Assembly: GCA_039033995.1 (NCBI GenBank)
Contig: JBCCBP010000007.1
Location: forward strand, 1 to 64,000
DNA: 64,000 bases
Source of the DNA: CALBPI01 sp039033995
Lineage (GTDB): Bacteria; Pseudomonadota; Gammaproteobacteria; Steroidobacterales; Woeseiaceae
Reading direction: 5' to 3'
Under the pieces are notes generated by a model. That model saw only the letters and a program-made list of their open reading frames with translations. It made no database searches and was not told where the DNA came from. How positions within the stretch are numbered: position 1 is the stretch's first letter; each line of letters begins with the position of its first letter. Shown piece after piece: positions 35,363 through 44,066 of the stretch. The position numbers were made by a program, and so were the translations under genes.

Positions 35363-36646
35363 GTGAAAAGTCGACTCTATCAGTGGCTGTTGCACCCGCG
35401 TACATTGCGAACACGTGAGCATTTGTTCAGTCTGGCCAGGCGTGTAAAGGGGCAATCTCAGAAGATCGACTTGTTCTATCGCTGCGGTGATCCGCAGGCG
35501 CACTTGTTGTTGCTGCTCACTCGTACTCTCGGCGGAGCGTATGGCATAGACGTGGATGTTCGACTACTGCCGGGTAGCGAGAACGAGCAAGACTCGAGTG
35601 CAGCACAGCTTCAGCGATGGCGTCTGCGCGATGCAGCGCGATTTGCGCGCGCACTTGATCTCCCGTTGCCTGACAGCGCCGAGCCACGTATGCGCGCCGG
35701 TTGCGAAGCCGCCATGGCTTACAGTTGGCGACGTCAGCGCTCGCTGGAAGAGTTGTGTGACCTGTCGACCGCTTACTGGAACGGCGAGTCCGCAGTGTGG
35801 TCACGCAGTTTGTCGCGTCTGAAGGCGACCGATCACGCGCACCAGCGCATCCTGTTTCGCGACAACCTCGCCTATCTCGAGAGTCTGGGTCACTACGATG
35901 CCAATGCGATTCACTACGACGGTGTTTTTTATCGCGGCGTAGAGCGACTGCGACATTTGACGCTAAGGTTGCGACGAGCTGGTCTTGTCGGCGGTGATGC
36001 CGCCGAACGTGCGAATCTCGCGGAGCGGCTGGACGCTATTGAAAATCGCTCGCGCGACTTGACGGTAGCAACGACGGACAGCGCGAGTGATGCGCCGATC
36101 ACACTGTTCTTTTCGTTCCGGAGTCCTTACTCGTGGGTCGCGTTACCAAGAGTGCTGACCATGGCGGACGCAGCCAGGCGTACCATACGTTTTCGACCGG
36201 TACGCCCGATGGTGGAGCGCGGCGTTGCGTTGTCCCCCGAAAAGCGTCGTTACCTGGTTCTGGATGCGGCGCGTGAGGCGGATCGGTATGGTGTGCCATT
36301 CGGTCGTATCGTAGATCCTCTGGGTGACGGCGTCGCGACGGCGTTGGCTGGATTTTTTGCAGCCGCAGCCATCGGTCTCGAACGTCGCTATGTGGAACAC
36401 GTCATGGCGGGCATCTGGGCGCAGGGGTTGAATCTGACGCGCTCGGCCGAAGTTGACCGTCTGCTGGTATCGGTGGGACTAACGCGTCGTGCGCTTGAGG
36501 CACAGCGGGCAAGCGCTGGCAACGACGAGATCCTGAAAGCTAACGAGCTAGCCCTGTCGCAGCAGGATCTTTGGGGTGTTCCGACAGTGGTGGTTGACGG
36601 CCGCGCCGTCTGGGGTCAGGATCGCCTTTGGCAGTGCACGGAATAG
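35363..36646 (+). CDS. Tandem thioredoxin-fold protein, DsbA/2-hydroxychromene-2-carboxylate isomerase-like
   Basis: 427 residues from the GTG at 35363 (AGGA 6 bases upstream); the upstream frame lies inside the ATL gene. The chain holds two similar domains: residues about 35-235 opening IDLFYRCGDPQAHLLL, and about 245-427 opening ITLFFSFRSPYSWVAL. The second keeps the SPYS motif of the isomerase/kappa-GST group and the cis-Pro strand GVPTVVVDGRAVWG. The first domain looks degenerate. No CxxC pair and no signal peptide, so a cytoplasmic glutathione-dependent isomerase or transferase is more likely than a disulfide enzyme. Confidence 0.82.
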   Translation: MKSRLYQWLLHPRTLRTREHLFSLARRVKGQSQKIDLFYRCGDPQAHLLLLLTRTLGGAYGIDVDVRLLPGSENEQDSSAAQLQRWRLRDAARFARALDLPLPDSAEPRMRAGCEAAMAYSWRRQRSLEELCDLSTAYWNGESAVWSRSLSRLKATDHAHQRILFRDNLAYLESLGHYDANAIHYDGVFYRGVERLRHLTLRLRRAGLVGGDAAERANLAERLDAIENRSRDLTVATTDSASDAPITLFFSFRSPYSWVALPRVLTMADAARRTIRFRPVRPMVERGVALSPEKRRYLVLDAAREADRYGVPFGRIVDPLGDGVATALAGFFAAAAIGLERRYVEHVMAGIWAQGLNLTRSAEVDRLLVSVGLTRRALEAQRASAGNDEILKANELALSQQDLWGVPTVVVDGRAVWGQDRLWQCTE

Positions 36647-36661
36647 CGGAGGGTCACGGCG

Positions 36662-37180
36662 ATGCAGGATACGCTTGTCGTGTTTTCACATGGGCTTGAG
36701 TCTGGCCCCTGGGGTAGCAAGATCACTGCGATGGCGGAAGTGGCGACATCGCGTGCCGCGCGTGTCGAATCCGTCGACTACCAAGGCATGCGCTCCCCCG
36801 GGTCACGCGTCGACAAACTCCTCGCGTTTTTATCCGCTGAAAATGCGGACCGAATTATTTTGGTGGGTTCCTCAATGGGCGGGCATGTCGCGACGGCCGC
36901 CGCCGTAGAGACATCCGTGGCAGGGGTTTTTGTTTTAGCGCCAGCCTTTCACATGCCAGGTTTTGAAGCGATCACACCTGTTGCGCCGAATTGCAGCATG
37001 GAGATTGTGCATGGCTGGCGGGACGATGTGGTACCGGTTGACAACAGCATTCGCTTTGCGCGTGAACATGGCACAACATTGCATATCGTCGACAGCGACC
37101 ATCGTCTCGGCGATGCGATCGATACGATCAACCAGCTACTGGCTATTTTTCTCGATAACTGCCTGGAGGCATCAAGATGA
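36662..37180 (+). CDS. Small alpha/beta hydrolase (YqiA/RBBP9-like esterase)
   Basis: 172 residues. Core motifs: VVFSHGLESGPWGSK, nucleophile VGSSMGGHVA, and Asp and His of the triad in HGWRDDVVP and VDSDHRL. Its size fits the YqiA group of small esterases. It follows the thioredoxin-fold gene after 15 bases and overlaps the next lipoprotein gene by four bases (ATGA). Substrate unknown. Confidence 0.87.
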   Translation: MQDTLVVFSHGLESGPWGSKITAMAEVATSRAARVESVDYQGMRSPGSRVDKLLAFLSAENADRIILVGSSMGGHVATAAAVETSVAGVFVLAPAFHMPGFEAITPVAPNCSMEIVHGWRDDVVPVDNSIRFAREHGTTLHIVDSDHRLGDAIDTINQLLAIFLDNCLEASR

Positions 37181-37428
37181 AACCATTGAATCGGGCGACG
37201 TGGTCAGCGGCAGCGCTACTGTTGCTGGCCGCTTGCGGCGGCGAAAGCAATACTGCGGCTGATACCGTTGAGGTCGAAGACAAGGTCGAGAACACCGCGC
37301 TGAGTGATGCGGTGAAGGCACCGCTTGATAAGGCGGCGGATGCTGCTGCGTTATCCGACGATCGTAAAGCGAAGCTGGACGCGGCACTGGAAGATGCGCA
37401 AGGCGACAACGATAACGATGATCCGTAG
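37177..37428 (+). CDS. Small lipoprotein, 83 aa
   Basis: Signal peptide with lipobox LLAAC (C20), then a short acidic, Ala/Asp-rich helix ending DNDNDDP. No domain recognised. It is the last gene of the run that starts with the symporter or the GTPases. The function is unknown; a small envelope-tethered protein is all that can be said. Confidence 0.72.
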   Translation: MKPLNRATWSAAALLLLAACGGESNTAADTVEVEDKVENTALSDAVKAPLDKAADAAALSDDRKAKLDAALEDAQGDNDNDDP

Positions 37429-37473
37429 CGATCACTCGATCAAAGCGCTGAACGCAACCTTGATACTCATGTG

Positions 37474-38379
37474 ATGTCCTGCCCATTTACGATCGTCGAT
37501 GTCTTTGTCGACGCAGGCGTCGGCGGTAACCCACTTGCGGTGGTGTTTGGCGGTGAGCGCTTGTCGACGCAGGCTATGCAGCACATCGCGCGGGAGTTTA
37601 ACTTCTCCGAAACAACATTCGTGTTGCCGACAACTCGACAGGATGCCGATTTTCAGGTGCGTATTTTTACGCCAACCAAGGAAGTGCCGTTTGCCGGACA
37701 CCCCAATCTCGGTACCGCGTTTGCGTTGCTGCATCGCGATAACATCACCGTCCCCGGTGAGCTGTGCTTCGATGAGATGGCGGGGCTTGTGCCTGTCACA
37801 TTCGATGCAGCAAACGGCGATGACGTCGAACTGGAACTGCGAGCACCTGAATCGCTGAACATTGGCCTTGCGGTCAGCGTTGAGGATATTGCCGGTGTCT
37901 TGTCGTTATCGCCCGACGATATTGATGTGCAGACCCATCCGCCCTGCGAAGCTTCGGTAGGCTTGCCATTTTTGATGTGCGCTCTCACGAGTGAGGCGGC
38001 ACTCGATCGGGTGAATATCGATCTCGAGGGGCTGCGTGTTCTTGAACACGCCGGTGTGACGGCAGATATCCACTGCTATTACCGGCGAGCGGATGACAGC
38101 ATAGAAGCAAGGATGTTTGCACCGCTCGATGGGGTGCCTGAAGACCCAGCGACGGGCAGCGCGAATGGCGCGCTGGCCGCACTGCTCACGCAGCGAGCCT
38201 CGCGCGACGGCGCGTTTGAGTTCGATATTCGCCAAGGGTTCGTGATGGGACGCCCGAGCCGACTACGGGTGCGAACCGAGCGCGCGAACGGTCAGGTGTC
38301 TGAGGTATTCGTTGGCGGCCGCTGCCGTGCATTCGCAAATGGCACGCTCAGTGCCGGATCATTGTCGACTGGCCGCTAA
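37474..38379 (+). CDS. PhzF family isomerase/epimerase-like protein
   Basis: 301 residues from the ATG at 37474 (a GTG directly before it is also possible). PhzF marks: FTIVDVFV, GNPLAVVF, FNFSETTFVL with the conserved catalytic Glu, PFAGHPNLGTAFAL and EDPATGSANGALAALL. The family has a diaminopimelate-epimerase fold; most members outside phenazine operons have no assigned substrate. Its 3' end overlaps the glucokinase 3' end by 21 bases on the opposite strand. Confidence 0.92.
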   Translation: MSCPFTIVDVFVDAGVGGNPLAVVFGGERLSTQAMQHIAREFNFSETTFVLPTTRQDADFQVRIFTPTKEVPFAGHPNLGTAFALLHRDNITVPGELCFDEMAGLVPVTFDAANGDDVELELRAPESLNIGLAVSVEDIAGVLSLSPDDIDVQTHPPCEASVGLPFLMCALTSEAALDRVNIDLEGLRVLEHAGVTADIHCYYRRADDSIEARMFAPLDGVPEDPATGSANGALAALLTQRASRDGAFEFDIRQGFVMGRPSRLRVRTERANGQVSEVFVGGRCRAFANGTLSAGSLSTGR

Positions 38380-39318
38380 ACCGGTCAGACCGACCAGCGC
38401 CGGTGTATCGACGGTGATCAGGCGTGTCGGGATGTCGACGAGATAGTCGCGCGAGCGTCCCTTGTCGAGAAATCGTTCGCGGAAGCCGGAGCGCTCGAAC
38501 AGCGCGCGATTGGCTGGAATGATTCCTCCGCCAAGATAAATGCCGCCGTGCGCGCCGAGCGTTAGCGCGACATTGCCGGCAACGGCACCGAGGAACAAAT
38601 AAAACTGCTCGAAGGTCTCGACGGCAGCTTTGTCCTCGTGATTGGCGCGCTCACTAATCACGCTGGCAGAGAGCGACTCCCCATGCATGATCTTGTGTAA
38701 CAACGACAATCCGTTGCCAGAGATCAACCGCTCCGCTGAGCAGTGGCCGTCATCACCGCGCGCTGCTTCAATGATATCCGCTTCCGCTCGGTTGGCGGCC
38801 GAGAGACTGACATGCCCGCCTTCGCCCGGGATCGCAAGGTATCCCTGCTCGTGATAGACGATGCTGGCGACGCCGAGTCCCGTTCCGGGCCCGATCAAAA
38901 CGGACGGCGCTTTGATCTCCGTTGTGCCATCACCAATCTGGACATACTCGCCGGGTTCCAGCATCGGTACGACATGCGCCAGCGCTTCGAAATCATTGAT
39001 GATAATGAGTTCGGTCAAACCGAGATGATCGCGCAAGGTCTCGACATTGAATGACCAGTCAATGTTCCTTAGCTTGACGTCGTCGCCGGTCACCGGGCCA
39101 GCGATTGCCAGTACGGCATGGGTGGGTGCCTCGCCGGTGTAACCATCGAGAAAAGCGCCAAGCATGTCATCGATTTGGACATACGCTGCATTGCGCAGCT
39201 TTCTAAGCCCGTTCAGCGTACCGCGTTTGCTCGCGCCTGGCTGCCAAACAGCAAGACGTGAGTTGGTGCCACCAATATCGGCGATTAGCCAGCGCTGTGT
39301 GCCGGTTGCGGCTTTCAT
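38359..39318 (-). CDS. glk: Glucokinase
   Basis: 319 residues from the ATG at 39318, chosen because AGGAGA lies 8 bases upstream; a longer frame starts at 39351. ROK-independent bacterial glucokinase features: LIADIGGTNSRLAVW phosphate loop, IINDFEALA with the catalytic Asp, LIGPGTGLGVA and PGEGGHVSL. It phosphorylates glucose with ATP to glucose-6-phosphate. No other sugar genes are nearby. Confidence 0.94.
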   Translation of the reverse strand: MKAATGTQRWLIADIGGTNSRLAVWQPGASKRGTLNGLRKLRNAAYVQIDDMLGAFLDGYTGEAPTHAVLAIAGPVTGDDVKLRNIDWSFNVETLRDHLGLTELIIINDFEALAHVVPMLEPGEYVQIGDGTTEIKAPSVLIGPGTGLGVASIVYHEQGYLAIPGEGGHVSLSAANRAEADIIEAARGDDGHCSAERLISGNGLSLLHKIMHGESLSASVISERANHEDKAAVETFEQFYLFLGAVAGNVALTLGAHGGIYLGGGIIPANRALFERSGFRERFLDKGRSRDYLVDIPTRLITVDTPALVGLTGLAASRQ

Positions 39319-39499
39319 CTGTTGTGTCTCCTGAATGCCGCGTTGCAGCATGCCCTGTGATGCTCTCTGCGCAGAGGATCGGCGAGGCCAGCGGCAAATT
39401 CAAGTCCGCGTTACATCATCACAGCCGCCTTTACCCAGGGTGGGTTACAATAACGTCATCAACGCATCCTCCGGCACAACACGAGTGAGGAATCCTGGC

Positions 39500-42028
39500 A
39501 TGGCCTCGATCAGGCAACGCTTGTATTCAATGATGGCGCGCACGCTACGACTCTGGGTAAAACCGGGCGTCGCGAGTGACGACAGCGTGGCGGCGATTCG
39601 TCGCTTGCACGCTGACCCATCCGCGCGTGTCTGTTACGTGCTTGAGACCGGCGGCCTTGCTGATTTTCTGACGCTTGAATCTGTTGCACAGACGCTCGAA
39701 CTGCCGCTGGCGAGCGATTCTCTCGATTACGCGGGGCAGGATCTGGGGCGCAGGGTCGTGATCTTGCGACGCATGCGAGGATGGTTGTTCCAGCGCAAAA
39801 GCGCCCGTCAGTCAGTGCGCTTACGACAACTGATCAATGCGGCTACCGCGGCGCGCGACGCATCGGATGTGACGGTCGAAGCGTTACCGGTTTATTTGGT
39901 TCCCGTTGGTATCTATTGGGGCAGGGCGCCGGGTAAGGCGCGCTCATGGTTTTCGCTGTTGTTTCGCGAGGACTGGGAAATGGCGGGTCGAACCAGACGC
40001 CTTTTGACCACCTTGCTACATGGTCGACACACGTTGCTGCAGTTTTCCGAACCGATGCAGCTGGCGCCGTTGTTGCAGGAAAAGCTGGATAGCGAGCGCT
40101 CCTTCCGCAAGGCATCCCGAGTCTTGCGCGTGCATTTCCGTATGCGTCGCGAAGCCACGGTCGGACCGGACTTGTCGCATCGTCGTACCCTGATCGGCGA
40201 AGTGTTGCGCGCAGAATCGGTCAGGAAGCTGATCGCGGCGGAGGGCGAGCCGAACAGTCGCGCGCGTACCAAGGCGATCAACAAGGCACGCAAGTATGCG
40301 TATGAAATCGCCGCTGACCTTTCTTATTCGACGGTTCGCATGCTCGATCGCGTCCTGTCGTGGCTGTGGAACAGGATCTATGACGGTATCGAGATCAACG
40401 GTATCGAGCGATTGCGACAAACCGCCGTTGGCAACGAGATCATCTATGTCCCGTGTCATCGCAGCCACTTCGATTATCTGCTGTTGTCTTATGTGCTCTA
40501 CAAGCAGGGGCTCTCATTGCCGTATGTCGCGGCGGGCATCAATCTCAATATTCCGGTGGTCGGCTCTATTCTGCGTCGTGGTGGCGCGTTTTTCCTGCGT
40601 CGCACGTTCAGCGGGAACCGATTGTATGCCGCTGTCTTTCATTCTTATCTCAAGGCCCTGCAAACGCGCGGCTACCCGCTCGAGTATTTCATCGAAGGCG
40701 GACGTAGCCGTACAGGTCGATTGCTGGCACCGAAAGTGGGCATGATCAACATGACCTTGCGAGCCTTTGCGCAGGATCCGCGTAAGCCCGTCAAATTTGT
40801 ACCCGTCTACTTTGGCTACGAGAAATTGATCGAGGGCACGGCGTTCGTCGGTGAGCTGCGTGGTGGCAAAAAAAGCAAAGAGTCACTGTTCGGGTTTTTC
40901 CGATCGCTGCGCGCGTTGCGAGAGCAGTTCGGCAAAGTCTATGTGAATATCGGCGAACCCATCGATCTTGCCGATACGTTGCAGCAAGCGGCTCCTGACT
41001 GGCGAGACGGCGATACCGCAGATAGCAAACCGGAGTGGCTGCCGGCGGTTGCCGACCAACTCGGCTGGGAAATTTTGGAGCGGATTAACTCGGCAGCGGC
41101 CGTCACACCCGTAAGCTTGTTGGCGCTGGCGCTGCTCGGGACGCAGCGTCAGGCGATGTCGGAAGACGATCTTTTACGCCAGCTTCGACTGTATCAGGCG
41201 TTGTATGCAGAGACGCCGTACAGCGATACCGTGACGCTGCCCTCGATGTCCCCGGAGGAAATTGTGGCGCACGGCGACAGACTGGGTGTCATCGAATTTG
41301 AAGACCATGCGCTCGGCCGAATTGTTCATTTGCCGACCGGACAAGCGCAGCTATTGACGTACTTCCGCAATAACATTCTGCACCTGACAGCACTGCATTC
41401 GACGATTGCTGCCTGTTTTATTCACGGCAAAATCCTTGCGCGAAGTGAGCTGCATCGCCTGGTGCGTCTCATTGCGCCGTTTATCCGCGCAGAAATGCGA
41501 CTGCGGTGGGAGGTGGAGGATTTCCCGCGCGTTGTCGATATTGTGATCGACGCGATGTGTCGGCATGGCTTACTAGAAACCGAGGGTGAGCTGTTGCGTC
41601 GTCCGAATGCAGGCTCGTCGCTGGCGTTCTCATTGAATCAGATGGGACAGTCGGTGGTGCCGGTGCTGCAGCGTTATTACATGACGATCGCGCTGCTTAA
41701 CAAGTATGGGTCTGGTGCGCTTTCGCAGGGTCGTCTCGAGGAGATTTGTCAGCTCAGTGCCGAGCGACTATCCATACTCTATGGCATTCGCTCACCGGAT
41801 TTTTTCGATCGGAGATTGTTCCGTACGTTTCTCGGTGTGTTGCGTGAACGTAAGGTTATTGCGCTGGACGAAGCAGGCAATCTCGCGTTTGAGCTAAAGT
41901 TCGATGCGATCGAGAACGATGCGCGGCTCGTGCTCGGCGAGCCATTGCGGCATAGCATCCTCACGGTTACCGAGGTGACCCGCGAAGAAAAGATTCAACG
42001 ACCTGAGGAGCAGGAGGCGGCCGAATGA
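39500..42028 (+). CDS. plsB: Glycerol-3-phosphate O-acyltransferase
   Basis: 842 residues from the ATG at 39500 (GAGGAA upstream); the frame continues further 5' but without family similarity. The acyltransferase block is PCHRSHFDYLLL (HxxxxD, H320 and D325), followed by FFLRRTFSGNRLY, FIEGGRSRTGRLL and FVPVYFGYEKLIEG, as in E. coli PlsB (807 residues). It makes 1-acyl-glycerol-3-phosphate at the inner membrane, the first step of phospholipid synthesis. The stop overlaps trhO (ATGA). Confidence 0.96.
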   Translation: MASIRQRLYSMMARTLRLWVKPGVASDDSVAAIRRLHADPSARVCYVLETGGLADFLTLESVAQTLELPLASDSLDYAGQDLGRRVVILRRMRGWLFQRKSARQSVRLRQLINAATAARDASDVTVEALPVYLVPVGIYWGRAPGKARSWFSLLFREDWEMAGRTRRLLTTLLHGRHTLLQFSEPMQLAPLLQEKLDSERSFRKASRVLRVHFRMRREATVGPDLSHRRTLIGEVLRAESVRKLIAAEGEPNSRARTKAINKARKYAYEIAADLSYSTVRMLDRVLSWLWNRIYDGIEINGIERLRQTAVGNEIIYVPCHRSHFDYLLLSYVLYKQGLSLPYVAAGINLNIPVVGSILRRGGAFFLRRTFSGNRLYAAVFHSYLKALQTRGYPLEYFIEGGRSRTGRLLAPKVGMINMTLRAFAQDPRKPVKFVPVYFGYEKLIEGTAFVGELRGGKKSKESLFGFFRSLRALREQFGKVYVNIGEPIDLADTLQQAAPDWRDGDTADSKPEWLPAVADQLGWEILERINSAAAVTPVSLLALALLGTQRQAMSEDDLLRQLRLYQALYAETPYSDTVTLPSMSPEEIVAHGDRLGVIEFEDHALGRIVHLPTGQAQLLTYFRNNILHLTALHSTIAACFIHGKILARSELHRLVRLIAPFIRAEMRLRWEVEDFPRVVDIVIDAMCRHGLLETEGELLRRPNAGSSLAFSLNQMGQSVVPVLQRYYMTIALLNKYGSGALSQGRLEEICQLSAERLSILYGIRSPDFFDRRLFRTFLGVLRERKVIALDEAGNLAFELKFDAIENDARLVLGEPLRHSILTVTEVTREEKIQRPEEQEAAE

Positions 42029-42975
42029 CCAACGCCGTCAAAGTGGTCTCGTTTTACCGTTTTTTGCGTGTCGACGAGCCGCGCGTGTTAGGGGAAGCAG
42101 TGCGCGCGAAAGCCGCCGAGCTTGATCTGCTGGGTACCGCGATCGTGGCTCCCGAGGGCTTGAATGCCACTTTGTCCGGTCATGCAGCGCAGTGCCACAG
42201 TTTTTTGCAGTGGCTCGGCACAATGCCTGGCTTTGCCGATATGTCCGGCCGCTGGTCCGACGCCGCGTCGGCACCGTTCAGACGATTGCGTATCAAATAT
42301 CGCGATGAAATTGTCTCCATGGGGCATGCGGATGTGAATCCCGCCGATGGGCAGGGCCAGCACGTTGATGCAGCGCAGTGGAATGCGCTGTTAGAAGACC
42401 CTGAAACACGGGTTATCGATACACGCAACATTTACGAAGTCGAAGTCGGTACTTTCACCGGTGCCGTCGATCCTGGCACGACGAACTTTCGTGAATTCAC
42501 GCACTATATCGAAAGCGAGCTGGCGGCGGATCGCGATAAACCAATCGCGATGTTTTGCACCGGCGGTATTCGCTGTGAAAAAGCGACCGCCGTTATGCAG
42601 CGTATGGGCTTCGAGAATCTGTATCAGCTCGACGGCGGTATTCTGAGTTATCTGGATCAGGTCGCCGAGGACGACGAACTAGAAAACCGCTGGCGAGGCG
42701 AGTGTTTTGTTTTTGATTCACGCGTTGCGGTTGATCAGGCGTTGACCCCCGGGGCGTACGTGCAATGCCACGGCTGCCGGCGTGCGCTGGATGCTGATGA
42801 CCTGGCCCACCCTGACTACGAGCCCGGTATCTGTTGCGCACGTTGCGCTGATGGGCTGTCCGATGCGCAACGTCGGCAATTTGAAGAGCGTCGCAAACAG
42901 GTCGCGCTGGCCGCACAACGCGGCGAAACGCACATTGGTGCGGAGTATCCGTCTAAGCGTTCAAATCCGGAATAA
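42025..42975 (+). CDS. trhO: tRNA uridine(34) hydroxylase, rhodanese family
   Basis: 316 residues. An N-terminal acylphosphatase-like part (FYRFLRVDEP) is followed by a rhodanese domain with the active loop CTGGIRCEKA and a C-terminal Cys-containing region (CHGCRRAL, CCARC). TrhO makes 5-hydroxyuridine at the wobble position of tRNA using oxygen. It is coupled to plsB. Its last 23 bases overlap the YdcH-like gene on the other strand. Confidence 0.94.
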   Translation: MTNAVKVVSFYRFLRVDEPRVLGEAVRAKAAELDLLGTAIVAPEGLNATLSGHAAQCHSFLQWLGTMPGFADMSGRWSDAASAPFRRLRIKYRDEIVSMGHADVNPADGQGQHVDAAQWNALLEDPETRVIDTRNIYEVEVGTFTGAVDPGTTNFREFTHYIESELAADRDKPIAMFCTGGIRCEKATAVMQRMGFENLYQLDGGILSYLDQVAEDDELENRWRGECFVFDSRVAVDQALTPGAYVQCHGCRRALDADDLAHPDYEPGICCARCADGLSDAQRRQFEERRKQVALAAQRGETHIGAEYPSKRSNPE

Positions 42976-43180
42976 TGTCGGATTCGAGGTGGGCGATCGC
43001 GTCTTTCAGTTGCAACTTTCGCTTCTTGAGTCGCTTCAGACGAATTTGATCCATCGCAATATCATCTGCGAGACTGTCGATTAGCACGTCCAGATCGCGG
43101 TGTAGAACACGCAGCTCTTTCAGCTTGGCTAGCGTATCCATGCCCTCGACGTTGAGGATCTCGGTAATTTTTTCATCCAC
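42953..43180 (-). CDS. DUF465/YdcH family small coiled-coil protein
   Basis: 75 residues from the GTG at 43180, with CAGGAG 6 bases upstream; longer frames upstream lack support. The sequence is one helical hairpin (LRVLHRDLDVLIDSLA and LKRLKKRKLQLKDAI), the DUF465 pattern. The role of this widespread family is unknown. It lies 22 bases downstream of cysQ, so the two are likely one transcript, and overlaps the trhO 3' end. Confidence 0.85.
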   Translation of the reverse strand: MDEKITEILNVEGMDTLAKLKELRVLHRDLDVLIDSLADDIAMDQIRLKRLKKRKLQLKDAIAHLESDIIPDLNA

Positions 43181-43202
43181 GGCCGGCTCCTGCAGCGCGG
43201 GT

Positions 43203-43988
43203 CTAGATTTGCCGCCAGTCCCGGTCGTCGTCCGCATATGCGATGAAGTCAGGGTTAAGCAGGCTCTCGCGCGTATTGTAGCGTAGGGGTGTACCGTCCC
43301 ACTGGCACACTATACCACCTGCCCCGCACAGCACCGCATGACCCGCTGCCGTGTCCCATTCAGAGGTTGGACCGAAGCGCGGATAGACATCGCCAAGGCC
43401 TGCCGCCAACCGACAAAACTTTAGTGAGCTGCCGATGCGTTGTACGTCTACCGGCCCTAGTCTGTTAATCCAGGCATCGACAGCAGGAGTTAGGTGCGAG
43501 CGGCTCGTCAACACTGTCGGTGTGAGTGGGCTTGAGCATCGCACGCGCAAAGATTGCGTTTTGCCGTCGACAAGACTGGTTGCCCCGAGGCCGGGCCCGC
43601 CCCACCAACTTTGTCCCAGCACCGGCGCATGAATCACACCGAATACCGGCGAATGATTCTCGATCAGTGCGATGTTGACGGTGAACTCTCCGTTGCGATT
43701 GACAAATTCGCGGGTGCCGTCGAGCGGGTCCACCAGCCAATAGCGTGACCACCGACGTCGCTCGGCAAAATCCGGAATGGTGGATTCCTCGCTCAGCACC
43801 GGCAGCGTTGGAAATGCGCTTCGCAGGGCTTTGCGGATCAGGGCATCGGCTGCTCGATCGGCCGCCGTTACCGGCGACGCATCCGCTTTCTGGTCGACCG
43901 CAAAATCCTGTTCGTACACCGCGAGTATCGCATCACCCGCCGCTATGGCGATTGCAAGTACCGTCGGAGTCAAATCATCCATTAGCAT
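43203..43988 (-). CDS. cysQ: 3'(2'),5'-bisphosphate nucleotidase CysQ
   Basis: 261 residues from the ATG at 43988; an in-frame GTG at 44009 and an ATG at 43982 are alternatives, and none has a clear Shine-Dalgarno. Lithium-sensitive phosphatase motifs: LSEES (E67, E68), DPLDGTREF (D87, D90) and the second metal site EWDTAAGHAVL. CysQ hydrolyses PAP to AMP in sulfate assimilation. In Pseudomonas it neighbours nudE and yrfG; here yrfG is divergent next door and nudE is absent between them. Confidence 0.93.
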   Translation of the reverse strand: MLMDDLTPTVLAIAIAAGDAILAVYEQDFAVDQKADASPVTAADRAADALIRKALRSAFPTLPVLSEESTIPDFAERRRWSRYWLVDPLDGTREFVNRNGEFTVNIALIENHSPVFGVIHAPVLGQSWWGGPGLGATSLVDGKTQSLRVRCSSPLTPTVLTSRSHLTPAVDAWINRLGPVDVQRIGSSLKFCRLAAGLGDVYPRFGPTSEWDTAAGHAVLCGAGGIVCQWDGTPLRYNTRESLLNPDFIAYADDDRDWRQI

Positions 43989-44066
43989 AGTGGCGAGAAT
44001 TCCGATCACTCATGTCATCATGGTATCAATAGCCGGTCGGCGCGCCCATCGATATCGGAGAACCTA

